Counted from the stretch's first letter, positions 34,733-44,231 are shown. The stretch is DNA of 64,000 nt from Virgibacillus_O sediminis (GCF_042643265.1 NZ_JBHRRZ010000002.1:62001-126000), one strand, 5' to 3'. The notes: a model not told the origin generated them from the letters alone. Numbers and translations are program-made.

Positions 34733-36064
34733 ATGATATCCAGAGAAGTAATGGAGAAATATGAGCAAAGATTTCCGGAATTAGCAAAGATTCAAAGAAA
34801 GGAACCGGTCCTCTGGCTGAATCAGCAGCTGGAAGGGGTCAGTAAACTTGAGGCTTCTGTCACCAAGGACGACATTTATGAAGCCGAACGCCTGTGGGAG
34901 AGGTTTGCCTCATTTATCAAAAAGGCCTTCCCAGAAACTGAGCCGGCAGGTGGCATCATCGAATCGCCGCTGACTGCGATACCCGGCATCCAGGATGCAC
35001 TTACCGATTTATATGACACGCCTCTCCCAGGCCAATTGTATGTGAAAGGGGATCATTCCCTGCCTGTTGCAGGCTCGGTCAAGGCGAGGGGAGGCTTTTT
35101 CGAAGTGCTCCATTACGCGGAGAATCTTGCACTGAAAGAAGGTAAAATCAGTACGGATGATGATTATTCGGCATTCGCCCGTCCTGAATTTAAAGAGTTC
35201 TTCAGCCAGTATAAAATAGGTGTCGGATCCACCGGCAACTTGGGCTTGAGCATCGGTATCCTGGCAGCAACTTTGGGTTTCCGTGTCTCTGTTTATATGT
35301 CCCGTGATGCCAGACAGTGGAAGAAGGATCTTCTACGGGAAAAAGGAGCGGAAGTAAAAGAGTTTTCGGGCGATTTCAGTCTGGCTGTTGCGGAAGGCCG
35401 GAAACAGACGCTTCAGGATCCCCATGGTTATTTCGTGGATGATGAAGACTCCCGGGAGCTATTCCTGGGCTACAGTACGGCTGCCATCCGTTTGAAGAAG
35501 CAGCTGGAAGAGCAGGGAATCCGCCACGATGCAGAACACCCCGTCTTTGTTTATCTCCCTTGTGGTGTTGGCGGTGCCCCGGGAGGCGTGACTTTCGGGC
35601 TGAAACATATCATCGGTGATCATGTTCATTGCTTTTTTGTGGAACCGACCCATTCTCCTTCCGTCCTGATTGGTATCGGCACTGGGGAAGGGGCAGGAAA
35701 AAGCGTCCAGGACTTCGGACTCGATAATAGGACAGAAGCAGACGGCCTTGCAGTCGGCAGGCCATCCCGGTTTGCGACACACATCAGCAGTCAGCTAGTG
35801 AGCGGGATTAGTACGGTGGAAGATGACGAACTCTTCCGTCTGCTTGCCATCACCAAGGATAAGGCGGGTTTTAGTTTGGAACCTTCTGCAGCAGCTGGAC
35901 TTTCGGTGCCTCAGCAGGTCCTTGCGTCTTCCTATTTGGAGGAGCAGCAGATCCGTCCAGAAAATATCACCCACATCACATGGGCGACCGGCGGTGGATT
36001 GGTACCAGATCCAGAGAGGAAAGAATTCTATGATAAGGGGAAAGGGCTGCTTGGGGCCAACTAG
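34733..36064 (+). CDS. dsdA: D-serine dehydratase
   Basis: 443 residues, fold-type II PLP enzyme that turns D-serine into pyruvate and ammonia. The PLP lysine is Lys117 in AGSVKARGGFFEVL, against Lys118 in E. coli DsdA. The phosphate loop GVGSTGNLGLS, the YLPCGVGGAPGGV loop and the C-terminal ITWATGGG are all in family order. RBS GGAGGAG. Single gene with its own terminator. The 218 nt before it hold no feature I can support. Confidence 0.93.
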   Translation: MISREVMEKYEQRFPELAKIQRKEPVLWLNQQLEGVSKLEASVTKDDIYEAERLWERFASFIKKAFPETEPAGGIIESPLTAIPGIQDALTDLYDTPLPGQLYVKGDHSLPVAGSVKARGGFFEVLHYAENLALKEGKISTDDDYSAFARPEFKEFFSQYKIGVGSTGNLGLSIGILAATLGFRVSVYMSRDARQWKKDLLREKGAEVKEFSGDFSLAVAEGRKQTLQDPHGYFVDDEDSRELFLGYSTAAIRLKKQLEEQGIRHDAEHPVFVYLPCGVGGAPGGVTFGLKHIIGDHVHCFFVEPTHSPSVLIGIGTGEGAGKSVQDFGLDNRTEADGLAVGRPSRFATHISSQLVSGISTVEDDELFRLLAITKDKAGFSLEPSAAAGLSVPQQVLASSYLEEQQIRPENITHITWATGGGLVPDPERKEFYDKGKGLLGAN

Positions 36065-36070
36065 CCATGC

Positions 36071-36093
36071 AGCTCCCCTTACTCTGGGGAGCT
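36071..36093 (+). terminator. Terminator after dsdA
   Basis: AGCTCCCC, loop TTACTCT, GGGGAGCT, then CTTTG; 6 nt after the stop. Confidence 0.75.
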
Positions 36094-36165
36094 CTTTGAG
36101 GGTCGTCTCCCGGCTCGTCGGGAATCCACACTTCCTGGAGAATACCCCTGCTTCATTAAAAAAAA

Positions 36166-36175
36166 TTGTATACAA
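36166..36175. promoter_or_regulatory. GntR-type palindrome upstream of the ribokinase gene
   Basis: TTGTATACAA, a perfect 10-bp palindrome of the GT-N-AC kind bound by GntR-family regulators, with TGTACA 6 nt further. It lies about 240 nt before the gene, in a 350-nt gap otherwise without recognisable signals. No GntR gene is in the window. Confidence 0.35.
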
Positions 36176-36414
36176 ATATGTACACACTTCCCAGATCAAT
36201 CTTTAAACAATGGTTTTATGTGAACCTTCATCGTAATTCCCTCATATGCCGACCTCGTTTTTCTTACTCATCTTTTTCTTCTGAAGCCCGATTTTTCTAG
36301 TATTTTCAGCGGCAGCTAGTCAAGGTTCTCCAATAATTATAAGGCAGCATAGGAAGTGGGTACAGTCAATGACAGAATGGAAAAGGACGCAGCTCAGAAA
36401 GGGGAGGAATTAGA

Positions 36415-37299
36415 GTGTCCAGAAAGAATAAGGTATGTGTAGTAGGCAGCATCAACATGGATCTGGCAGTTAATGCCGAAAGGATGCCCGAGCAGGGAGA
36501 AACCATTTTAGGGGAAGGTTTTGCCATGAGCCCTGGTGGCAAGGGAGCGAATCAAGCAGTGGCAGCGGCGAGAATGGGGGCTGAAGTGGAGATGATCGGC
36601 GCGGTGGGAGATGATTCCTTTGGGCGCTTGCTGGTGTCTGGATTGAGGGATGAAGGGATCCGCACGGAAGGAGTCCGCACTATGCCAGGAACGGCAACAG
36701 GAACAGCCACTATTATATTGTCCGGCGGGGATAACCGGATCATCGTCGCCCCAGGTGCCAATCAGCAGGTGAGCCCGGAATTGGTCCGAACGCAAAAAGA
36801 AAAGATAGCAGGCAGCTCGGTTCTTCTGCTGCAATTGGAGATTCCGATAGAAGCCGTAACAGCAGCCGCGGAAATTGCCAGCGATCATCACGTGCCGATC
36901 ATTCTTAACCCGGCCCCATATCAAAAAGTGCCAGGCGAGTTAGTGGAAGCTGCTTCTTACATAACACCTAACGTGGTGGAGGATATGGCGATGAGGCAGG
37001 AATCTTTCTATTCCCGTATCGAGCATAAGCTCATCCTGACAAAGGGGGAGGAAGGAGCTGCCTATTCTGCCAAAGGAAAAATGGAGACAATACCTTCCTA
37101 TCAGGTGGATGTGAAGGATACCACAGGAGCGGGAGATACCTTCAATGGTGTATTGGCAGCACGGTTGGCTGCTGGGGAAAGCATTCCTGATGCGGTAGCT
37201 GCATCGAATGCCGCCGCTGCTTTATCAGTGACAAAGACAGGGGCACAGGCAGGGATGCCCACCCGTGCGGAACTGGAGCAGTTTTTGAAAAAAGAATAG
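36415..37299 (+). CDS. rbsK: Ribokinase (PfkB family)
   Basis: 294 residues, GTG start at 36415 behind GGGGAGG. PfkB signatures: GEGFAMSPGGKGANQAVAAA near residue 45 and DTTGAGDTFNGVLAARLA near 240, with the catalytic Asp in GAGD. SINMDLAVNAERMP in the first strand is typical of ribokinases rather than fructokinases. It phosphorylates D-ribose to ribose 5-phosphate. No ribose transporter genes flank it, so the substrate could come from nucleoside breakdown. The segment MAMRQESFYSR seems shorter than usual, but the active site is complete. Confidence 0.88.
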   Translation: MSRKNKVCVVGSINMDLAVNAERMPEQGETILGEGFAMSPGGKGANQAVAAARMGAEVEMIGAVGDDSFGRLLVSGLRDEGIRTEGVRTMPGTATGTATIILSGGDNRIIVAPGANQQVSPELVRTQKEKIAGSSVLLLQLEIPIEAVTAAAEIASDHHVPIILNPAPYQKVPGELVEAASYITPNVVEDMAMRQESFYSRIEHKLILTKGEEGAAYSAKGKMETIPSYQVDVKDTTGAGDTFNGVLAARLAAGESIPDAVAASNAAAALSVTKTGAQAGMPTRAELEQFLKKE

Positions 37300-37311
37300 G
37301 ATACATAAAGA

Positions 37312-37350
37312 CAGGGCTTTCATGGAGTGGAACCATGAAGGCCCTGCCTT
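37312..37350 (+). terminator. Terminator after ribokinase
   Basis: CAGGGC-T-TTCATGG, loop AGTGGAA, CCATGAA-G-GCCCTG, then CCTTTTC. Confidence 0.8.
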
Positions 37351-37447
37351 TTCACGTTGTTACGGCCATATCAGCTAGAACCCGCCGAGTGCGCCAATCC
37401 AGCCGCACTCGGTGGGGGCAAATTTACGTCGCTTTGCTGCCTGTGGT

Positions 37448-38578
37448 TTACGGCTTCAATACGACTTTGATGCAGCCGTCATCATGCTTATCAAACATTT
37501 CATAGGCCATGTCTGCGTCAGCCAAGTCCACTTTATGGGTAATGATGTCGGTTGGGTCAAACTCGCCGTTCTTCACCATATCAAATAGCTTCGGCATATA
37601 GTGGATGACCGGTGCCTGGCCGGCTTTGACGGTGATATTGCGGCTGAAAATCGAATGCAGCGGATAAAGGGTGGCCGGGGCACCATAGATGCCGGTCAGC
37701 ATAATGGTTCCGAACTTGCTTACAGAGTGTGCTGCTGTAATGATCGGTTCAATGCTGCCGATTTGCCCGGTGGCTGCTTTGGCGTGCTCCTTGGCAGTCA
37801 CTTCCCCGTCCATGCCCACACAGTCAATGACGATTTCCGCTCCGCCTTTCGTGATTTCCTTCAGATGTCCGGCCATGTCGCCGAATTCCTTGTAATTAAA
37901 GGTTTCCACTTGATTCGTATGCTTGGCATGTTCCAGACGATAGTCCTCATGGTCTACGGCGATGACTCGCTTGGCACCTTTCATCCAGGCGAACTTCTGG
38001 GTCATCAGCCCGACCGGTCCGGAGCCGAGTACGATGACAGTATCATTTGCCTTTACACCGGCATGCTCCACGCTCCACCATGCGGTAGGTACTACATCGG
38101 AAAGGAACAGTACGCTTTCATCCTCCAGTTCGCTGTCTTCCGGAATGACAAAGGAAGAGAAATCTGCATAGGGCACCCTGAGATATTCGGCCTGGCCGCC
38201 GGGGTAGTTCCCGAACATTTCCGAAAAACCGAAATAGCCCCCTGAATCCTTATGTGGATTGGAGTTGTCACACTGGCTTTCCATATTATTCTTGCAGAAA
38301 TGGCATTCCCCGCAGCTCACGTTGAAAGGGATGACGACGCGGTCACCGATTTTGCGGTTCTTCACGCCTTTGCCGACTTCTTCTACAATTCCCATCGGTT
38401 CATGCCCGATGACATAATCTTTTCCAAGCGGAATGGTGCTGTGGTACAAATGGAGATCGGAGCCGCAGATGGCGGTAGAAGTGACACGGATGATCATATC
38501 GGTATCATGCTGGATCTGCGGTGTCTCGACATTTTTGACTTCTACTTTTCCCTTGCCCTGGTTGGTTACAGCCTTCAT
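37448..38578 (-). CDS. Zinc-dependent alcohol dehydrogenase, copy 1
   Basis: 376 residues, medium-chain dehydrogenase. Catalytic zinc ligands Cys38 (AICGSDLHLY), His59 and Glu60 (GHEP); structural zinc Cys89, Cys92, Cys95 and Cys103 (CGECHFCKNNMESQC). NAD site VLGSGPVGLM. The subgroup with the long GGYFGFSEMFGNYPGGQAEY insertion resembles glutathione-independent formaldehyde dehydrogenases and threonine-dehydrogenase-like proteins; the substrate is not certain. A close paralogue lies at 61033-62166. AAGGAGG precedes the start, and a sigma-B-like promoter is found upstream. Confidence 0.9.
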   Translation of the reverse strand: MKAVTNQGKGKVEVKNVETPQIQHDTDMIIRVTSTAICGSDLHLYHSTIPLGKDYVIGHEPMGIVEEVGKGVKNRKIGDRVVIPFNVSCGECHFCKNNMESQCDNSNPHKDSGGYFGFSEMFGNYPGGQAEYLRVPYADFSSFVIPEDSELEDESVLFLSDVVPTAWWSVEHAGVKANDTVIVLGSGPVGLMTQKFAWMKGAKRVIAVDHEDYRLEHAKHTNQVETFNYKEFGDMAGHLKEITKGGAEIVIDCVGMDGEVTAKEHAKAATGQIGSIEPIITAAHSVSKFGTIMLTGIYGAPATLYPLHSIFSRNITVKAGQAPVIHYMPKLFDMVKNGEFDPTDIITHKVDLADADMAYEMFDKHDDGCIKVVLKP

Positions 38579-38612
38579 AAGTATCCTCCTTCATTGCTCT
38601 GATACCTGTCTA

Positions 38613-38638
38613 ATTCCTCTCTATAGGAACTGTTAAAC
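38613..38638 (-). promoter_or_regulatory. Sigma-B-like promoter of zinc alcohol dehydrogenase 1
   Basis: On the minus strand GTTTAA (38633-38638), 14 nt, AGGAAT (38613-38618). Perfect -35, weak -10. Confidence 0.4.
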
Positions 38639-38795
38639 ATTGCAGGGAGCCTAAGTTGTCGGAGGGGTGAATAGATGCAGGGGAAAGTAGTATGGGGGCT
38701 TTGATGAAATCGCCGAGGAGAGTATCGGAGGGTTTTATCAGATTTTTCCTGAAACTCAAATTGTTTTTCCTATTGTTGGTATTTCCTAAATTTCC

Positions 38796-38824
38796 TTGAC
38801 GGACAACCTGTTTCCTATTAGAAT
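38796..38824 (+). promoter_or_regulatory. Sigma-A promoter upstream of the AbgT gene
   Basis: TTGACG (38796-38801), 17 nt, TAGAAT (38819-38824). It implies a leader of about 180 nt before the AbgT start, in which I see no riboswitch signature. Confidence 0.55.
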
Positions 38825-39013
38825 CTGTTTAGTGTGCTAAAGTATGAAATACCATGGGGCTGTTTAAAATTCTGAAGATTCCTTGAATAGGTAATCTGTT
38901 GATGTTCACCCTAAAAAGAGACGTTTACATCTTTATCCTTGTTTATATATCGACCATGATTGGTTGGGCATAATGGAGGATAAGAATTTCATCAAGAATA
39001 TGGGGGTTTTGTT

Positions 39014-40543
39014 ATGGGAAGAAAAGAAAAAAAGAGTTTGATGGATAGATTCTTAAATACGGTAGAGGTATTAGGAAACAAACTGCCGGATCCGATTGTT
39101 ATTTTTATTGCATTAATGGGAATCATTCTGGTCGGCTCCTTTGTTGCTTCACTGTTCAACCTGCGGGCAACCAATCCAGCCACAGGGGAAGAAGTAGAAG
39201 CTGTCAATCTGCTGACAGGGGAGGGGATTGTCCAGATATTAACGGAAAGTATCAACAACTTCAGCAACTTCCCACCTCTTGGCATGGTACTGGTTGTTAT
39301 GATCGGGATAGGTATTGCCGAAAGAACGGGATATTTCGAAACAGCCATGAAGCGTGTCATTGAGGTTTCACCAAAGAAGCTGATTATCCCGGCCATTATT
39401 CTGGTCGGCATTATCGGTAATGTTGCCGGTGATGCGGCGCCTGTTGTACTCCCGCCAATTGCTGCCATGGTATTCATCAAGCTGGGCTATCATCCGTTTG
39501 CAGGATTGATCATGGCATATGCTGCTGCAGTAGGGGCATTTTCAGCAAACTTCCTGATCGGTATGACAGACGCACTGGCTTTATCATTTACTGAACCTGC
39601 CGCACAGCTGGTGAACAGCGATTATACCGGAAATATTGCGATGAACTATTACTTTATTGCTGTATCTGCTGTAATTTTGCTGGTGGTCACTTATTTCATA
39701 GCCACCAAGGTTACCATCCCGAGACTGGGAACCTATGACAGTTCTCAGCTGGCCGATAAGGACGAGCAATTAGAAGAAAGGGAAGTGAAGGCGCTTCGCT
39801 GGGCAAACATTTCCATGCTCATCACCTCCGCTGTTTTCCTGCTGATGGTAATTCCTGAAAATGGAATACTAAGAAACCAGGAAACCGGTTCAATTATGAA
39901 TGATTCTCCATTTATGAACAGTATCGTCTTTATCATTACCATTCTGTTCTTCGTACCAGGCCTTGTCTACGGCCTTAAGGCAAAAACGATTAAAAATACA
40001 AAAGACTTCGGGAATGTTCTAAGTGAATCGATGGCTTCGATGGGAAGCTATATTGTACTGGTATTCTTCGCGGCACAGATGCTTGCCTACTTTAAGTGGA
40101 GCAATCTTGGCCCGATCATTGCCATTAAAGGTGCTGATTTGATGCAGGCCATGAACTTCACAGGAATTCCGCTGATCATCGGGGCGCTGGTCCTTGCTGG
40201 CTGTATCAATCTTCTGATTGGCAGTGCCTCTGCAAAATGGGCGATCCTTGCGCCGGTGTTTGTGCCGATGTTCATGCTGCTTGGTTATGATCCGGCATTC
40301 ACACAGATGCTGTTCCGGATCGGTGATTCATTCACGAATCCTATTACGCCGATGCTGCCATATCTTCCGTTGCTCCTTGCTTTCGCCAAGAAATATGACA
40401 AGAATGTCGGGCTCGGTACACTCATTGCAAACATGCTGCCGTATTCCATTGCATTCTTCATCTCTTGGCTGGTGCTCGTCATTCTATGGCTCTTCCTTGG
40501 ATTGCCGCTCGGCCCTGGTGGAGAGGTCTTTTATCAGCAATAG
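39014..40543 (+). CDS. AbgT family transporter
   Basis: 509 residues with about 11-12 membrane helices. AbgT carriers import p-aminobenzoyl-glutamate or export sulfonamides. Family segments: MDRFLNTVEVLGNKLPDP at the N-terminus, GNVAGDAAPVVLPPIAAMVF, LIGSASAKWAILAPVFVPM and RIGDSFTNPITPMLPYLPL. The ATG follows GGGGGTTTT. The next gene, 30 nt on, is an M20 amidohydrolase, so the pair most likely imports and cleaves an aminoacyl or benzoyl amino acid such as p-aminobenzoyl-glutamate. Confidence 0.92.
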   Translation: MGRKEKKSLMDRFLNTVEVLGNKLPDPIVIFIALMGIILVGSFVASLFNLRATNPATGEEVEAVNLLTGEGIVQILTESINNFSNFPPLGMVLVVMIGIGIAERTGYFETAMKRVIEVSPKKLIIPAIILVGIIGNVAGDAAPVVLPPIAAMVFIKLGYHPFAGLIMAYAAAVGAFSANFLIGMTDALALSFTEPAAQLVNSDYTGNIAMNYYFIAVSAVILLVVTYFIATKVTIPRLGTYDSSQLADKDEQLEEREVKALRWANISMLITSAVFLLMVIPENGILRNQETGSIMNDSPFMNSIVFIITILFFVPGLVYGLKAKTIKNTKDFGNVLSESMASMGSYIVLVFFAAQMLAYFKWSNLGPIIAIKGADLMQAMNFTGIPLIIGALVLAGCINLLIGSASAKWAILAPVFVPMFMLLGYDPAFTQMLFRIGDSFTNPITPMLPYLPLLLAFAKKYDKNVGLGTLIANMLPYSIAFFISWLVLVILWLFLGLPLGPGGEVFYQQ

Positions 40544-40573
40544 AAGTTCACTACAGAAAGGGGTTCACGCTAC

Positions 40574-41740
40574 ATGAGTATCAACACGACTATCGAAGAG
40601 GTTATGCCACAAGTTTATGAATGGAGAAGAACCATGCACCGTCATCCGGAGCTGTCCTTTCAGGAATATTGGACGAGCAGCTACATTGAGGATGAGCTGA
40701 AGAAGATCGGCGGAATCGACATATCACGCCCCACCGAGACTAGTGTGCTGGGAATTATAAAAGGTGGAAAGCCTGGTAAGAAAATCGGGTTGCGGGCCGA
40801 TATCGACGGCCTGCCGATTCAGGAGGAAAGAGATGACCTTGATTTTGTTTCGGAAAATGAGGGAACCATGCATGCTTGCGGGCATGATGGACATGCCTCC
40901 ATCCTCCTTGGTGCTGCCAAGGTGCTGGCAGGGCAAGCCGAGACACTGCACGGTGAAATTTACTTGATCTTCCAGCATGCCGAGGAAGACCCACCCGGAG
41001 GAGCCAGGGAAATGGTGGAGACCGGATTGTTTGATGATTTGGATTTCATCTACGGGCAGCACCTGTTTTCCACCATACCTGTCGGAAAAATAGGAATGAC
41101 TACCGGGCCGGTTACTTCCAATTCAGACACCTTTGATTTGGTCATTCAGGGAAGAGGCGGACATGCCTCCCAGCCGGAGAATTCGATTGATCCAGTGGTC
41201 ATCGGCGCCCAAGTGATTGAGAAGTTCCAAACCATCGTATCCAGAATGAGTTCACCACTTGATTCCATCGTTATTTCGACCACCAAATTCCAGGCCGGCT
41301 CTGCGACAAATATTATTCCGGATAAGGCTAGACTGGGTGGAAGTGTCCGCACGATCAATGATCAAACGAGAGAACTGGTAAAGAACAAGATGGAAAAGGC
41401 AGTTCAGTCTGTCTGTGCATTCTATGATGCCGGGTATGAGTTCGATTTCCAATATGGCTATAGTGCCGTAGTCAATGACGAGGAAAAAACAAATCGTGTG
41501 ATCGATATGGCTCAACATGTATTTGGAGATAAAGTATTTGATTTTCCATTGGCAATGGGTGGGGAAGATTTCTCAGCCTTTTCACGCCTGGTTCCAAGCA
41601 CTTATGCTTTCATTGGAGCAGGAAATGCAGAGAAAGGGTTCGACTACCCTCACCACCATCCACTATTCGGTCTCGATGAAGACAGCTTCATTGACGGAGT
41701 GAAAATGATGGTACATGTCGCGTTGGAGATGACAAAATAA
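40574..41740 (+). CDS. M20 family amidohydrolase / carboxypeptidase
   Basis: 388 residues of the M20D group (AbgA/AbgB, hippurate and N-acyl amino acid hydrolases). Metal site residues: GLRADIDGLP (Asp), MHACGHDGHAS (Cys and His), QHAEEDPPGGA (Glu-Glu), YGQHLF (His) and the C-terminal YPHHHPLFGLDED (His). The dimerisation domain holds RGGHASQPEN. RBS AAAGGGG. Expected to hydrolyse the substrate brought in by the AbgT carrier encoded just before it. Confidence 0.92.
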   Translation: MSINTTIEEVMPQVYEWRRTMHRHPELSFQEYWTSSYIEDELKKIGGIDISRPTETSVLGIIKGGKPGKKIGLRADIDGLPIQEERDDLDFVSENEGTMHACGHDGHASILLGAAKVLAGQAETLHGEIYLIFQHAEEDPPGGAREMVETGLFDDLDFIYGQHLFSTIPVGKIGMTTGPVTSNSDTFDLVIQGRGGHASQPENSIDPVVIGAQVIEKFQTIVSRMSSPLDSIVISTTKFQAGSATNIIPDKARLGGSVRTINDQTRELVKNKMEKAVQSVCAFYDAGYEFDFQYGYSAVVNDEEKTNRVIDMAQHVFGDKVFDFPLAMGGEDFSAFSRLVPSTYAFIGAGNAEKGFDYPHHHPLFGLDEDSFIDGVKMMVHVALEMTK

Positions 41741-41751
41741 GCAGCATACAA

Positions 41752-41790
41752 AAGGGATACTAATCGACGTCGATTAGTATCCCTTATTTT
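41752..41790. terminator. Terminator, shared-stem family copy 2
   Basis: Perfect 34-bp palindrome, arms of 17 (AAGGGATACTAATCGAC and its complement), followed by ATTTT. It lies between convergent genes and shares the GGGATACTAATCG stem with 9436-9466 and 58746-58779. Confidence 0.85.
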
Positions 41791-41821
41791 AGTATGTATC
41801 TAAATTCCACATTACCCCTGC

Positions 41822-42020
41822 CCACTCGCCGATATCGTGCCTGAACTACTTATAGAATGAGCCAGCTGGTGATATCGCTGGTGACCTGGTGATAAATTCT
41901 GGCAGCTGCTGATATCGCTTCTGACCCGGCGATAACCCTCGCCCCCCGCCGATACCACCGCCGACCTGGCGATAAAACCACCCACCCGCGGATATCCTCG
42001 CCGACTGGAAGATAGGATAT
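41822..42020. repeat. Phased 20/40-bp GATA-core repeat array 2
   Basis: GATA cores at 41831, 41871, 41891, 41911, 41931, 41951, 41971, 41991 and 42011, all on one exact 20-bp grid (the position 41851 is degenerate, TATA). Preceding bases are mostly CYGSY. The cores alternate GATAYC and GATAA types, giving a 40-bp unit as in arrays 1 and 3. It fills the space between the shared-stem terminator and the DUF389 gene. Confidence 0.9.
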
Positions 42021-42040
42021 TGGCTAAGATAAAAGGCGGC

Positions 42041-43042
42041 TCAAACCAAATTAACCAAAATGATGGCGATGATCAGGATGATACTGATGATGGAAATGAA
42101 GAATAGGGACCATTTTCGGGAGATATGTGCTTTTTGCAAGTCTTGCCAGTTGACCGGTTTGATGCCGGTCAGCCAGAATACGACTACAGCGGAGAGGAGG
42201 ATGGAATTCACATTGACCATCAGTAGTATGAATGGAACTGTTGCTTCTATCCAATTCCCTGTTCCCAGTACCATACCGAAGACGACAGCGGGCGGCAGCA
42301 ATGCGACAGAAACCATGACACCTACCAATGCGCCTTCATTTCTTTTGACAAAAGACAGAGCTCCGGCCGCTCCCGAAGCCAGAGCAACGGCAACGTCAAT
42401 CAACTGGATATCTGTCCTTGACAGGAATTCTTCACTGTAGATCGGCGGTTCAAAGAAGAAGCCGAAAGCAGTTGCTACAAGGATGGGAACGCCTATGCCG
42501 AATAAAGAGGTGCGTCCTGCAGTTCGCATTAACTTGAAATCTCCTAGAACAGAGGCGAAGGATACAGCTGTGACGGGGCCAATGATCGGGGCGATCACCA
42601 TCGCACCGATGACAATGGCCGGGCTGTTCTTGATGATTCCTACCGTGGCTACAATGGCAGAGAACAGAATGAACCACATATAGCTGATGCTCATGCGTCC
42701 GGAATCTTCCACAGCCGTATATAATTCATGTCTGCTGGCCCGCTGCAGGTCTTTTTCCTTCTCTTCTTTTTCCTCGGGGGATTCTTCCTTTTTCTCTTGC
42801 CTTGGAAGGTATGTTCGTACAGGCAGCAGCATCACCTGATAGGCATCCTTTTCAACGGGAAGCCTTTCCAGATAATCAAGGATTTTCTCGGAATTATTGG
42901 TTTCTACCAAAATCCTGGTTAACAGAGTGTTTTCCCCTGTGGATTCAGCCGTCCAATAGGAAACGACGGGAAACAGGTCTTTCATTTCCTCTATATCTAG
43001 AAGTTCCTGTGGTGCATAGATCTCCAGCAGCTGTAAGGGCAT
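42041..43042 (-). CDS. DUF389 / TIGR00341 family membrane protein
   Basis: 333 residues from the ATG at 43042 (MPLQLLEIYAPQEL), preceded by GAGGCGG; a longer frame starting at 43081 has no ribosome site. N-terminal cytoplasmic domain (about 1-110, ACT-like in its beta-alpha pattern) ending in a very charged linker (EEKEEKEKD). Then about six helices with the family motif IVIGAMVIAPIIGPVTA and GALVGVMVSVALLPPAVV. The function of the family is not known. Single gene. Confidence 0.88.
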   Translation of the reverse strand: MPLQLLEIYAPQELLDIEEMKDLFPVVSYWTAESTGENTLLTRILVETNNSEKILDYLERLPVEKDAYQVMLLPVRTYLPRQEKKEESPEEKEEKEKDLQRASRHELYTAVEDSGRMSISYMWFILFSAIVATVGIIKNSPAIVIGAMVIAPIIGPVTAVSFASVLGDFKLMRTAGRTSLFGIGVPILVATAFGFFFEPPIYSEEFLSRTDIQLIDVAVALASGAAGALSFVKRNEGALVGVMVSVALLPPAVVFGMVLGTGNWIEATVPFILLMVNVNSILLSAVVVFWLTGIKPVNWQDLQKAHISRKWSLFFISIISIILIIAIILVNLV

Positions 43043-43295
43043 ACCGTATCCGCCTCGCTTTCCATTATTTTTTATGTACAATTATTGTTACCGTTTCTTT
43101 CTGTTTCATGAGTCCTTTCAGACATGCCTTAGGAATGGTTGGCCCCTACAGAAATTTGGTCCCGCATGGCAGCTGCATATGGGAAAGTGAAAAAATTCAT
43201 TGGTAAGGAGAAATAGATACGTACGTGAATGAATGGAACAGAGGGTAGGGAGGGAGCTACTGTCGAGCAGATAAGAGTCAAGCTGTTACTATGAA

Positions 43296-43328
43296 AAAAA
43301 GCCCTATACAAAATGGATAGGACTTTTT
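43296..43328 (-). terminator. Terminator of ydhK
   Basis: On the minus strand AAAAAG-T-CCTAT ... ATAGG-G-CTTTTT, ending in a T run a few bases after the ydhK stop. Confidence 0.75.
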
Positions 43329-43334
43329 CTATAT

Positions 43335-43979
43335 TTACTCTTCCGCTAATTCGCCTTCTGTCACCCATTTATGGTTGGTGACTTCTTGGCCGTCAGCTGT
43401 GGTGAAATCTACCATGTAGACGGTAGTTTCATTTGCCTCATCTATTTCTGCAGTTGCGCCATCCATGCCCTGCATGTGATCGGCATTCAATGTAACTTCT
43501 TCTCCAGGCTCCAATGGTTCCTCACCTGGATTCTCAAGCTCTTCGTGGATGACCCATTTATGATTTTCCACGGGTTCTCCTCCGTCCACAGGAGTGTACG
43601 AAACCATATAGGCGGTTGTATCATAGGCTCCTGTAATAGTGGCTTCGGCTCCTTCCATGCCTTCCATATGGCCTTCTGTTATCACAGCTTGGCTTCCAGG
43701 TTCATAGGCAGGGTTTTCCGCCTCTTCCAATGAAGCAGGAACTTCTCCGGAGCTGGAGTGGTTATGTCCTTCCATACTCTCTTCATCTGATGTATCGCCT
43801 TCCTTGGTTTCTTGTCGATTTTCACTATCATCGGACTCCCCGGATTGCATTTCCATGTTCTCTTCGGTCTCTGTCCCTTCGTTGTTATTCTGGGTGCTAT
43901 TTTCCTCTTCAGCCCCACCGCAGGCAGCCAGAACCAATGTCACTGCCAGCATGATAAGACCCAACATGATTTTTCGCAT
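43335..43979 (-). CDS. ydhK: YdhK family lipoprotein with two DUF1541 repeats
   Basis: 214 residues. A lipoprotein signal ends in LVLAAC, lipidated Cys20, followed by an acidic linker (about 24-75). Two tandem DUF1541 modules of about 65 residues each contain GHMEGMEGAEATI / DHMQGMDGATAEI and end VENHKWV / VTNHKWV. The repeated His and Met suggest metal contact. YdhK-type genes are often found beside copper and heavy-metal genes, as here. RBS AAGGAGG. A 15-bp dyad lies immediately upstream. Confidence 0.9.
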   Translation of the reverse strand: MRKIMLGLIMLAVTLVLAACGGAEEENSTQNNNEGTETEENMEMQSGESDDSENRQETKEGDTSDEESMEGHNHSSSGEVPASLEEAENPAYEPGSQAVITEGHMEGMEGAEATITGAYDTTAYMVSYTPVDGGEPVENHKWVIHEELENPGEEPLEPGEEVTLNADHMQGMDGATAEIDEANETTVYMVDFTTADGQEVTNHKWVTEGELAEE

Positions 43980-43996
43980 TGCATAGTACCTCCTTC

Positions 43997-44031
43997 AATT
44001 TATGGGCATGTCGATAACATACCCATAAATT
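43997..44031. promoter_or_regulatory. Strong dyad just upstream of ydhK
   Basis: AATTTATGGGCATGT and ACATACCCATAAATT, 15-bp arms with one mismatch and a 5-nt centre. It ends 2 nt from the ydhK ribosome site and lies between ydhK and the divergent SHOCT gene. Could be an operator for both or a 5' mRNA hairpin. Confidence 0.55.
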
Positions 44032-44144
44032 GTGCAATTTCTATGCAAAGGGTGTTACAAATTTTTAACAACCATTGTTTATGCACGGTTTTTGCATATC
44101 TCTCCATTAGAGTTAAGATGAAAGATGAGGAAGGAGTGGGAAGG

Positions 44145-44231
44145 ATGCATGCAATGCACGGCTATGGCGCTGGGTTGCCCATGACTCTGATGGCGGTTTT
44201 CTGGATCGGACTTATTGTATTGGGGGTTTAC
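44145..44231 (+). pseudogene. SHOCT-domain small membrane protein, 5' part (split by IS)
   Basis: 29 codons beginning MHAMHGYGAGLPMTLMAVFW and continuing to GVY, a His/Gly-rich N-terminus plus one membrane helix. The ATG is behind AAGGAG...AAGG. The frame is cut at TTTAC (44227-44231) by the IS200/IS605 element. Joined to 46034-46168 it gives a 73-residue protein of the familiar short SHOCT type (helix then LKERLAKGEISVEEYERL). It is divergent from ydhK and upstream of a two-component system. Confidence 0.8.
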
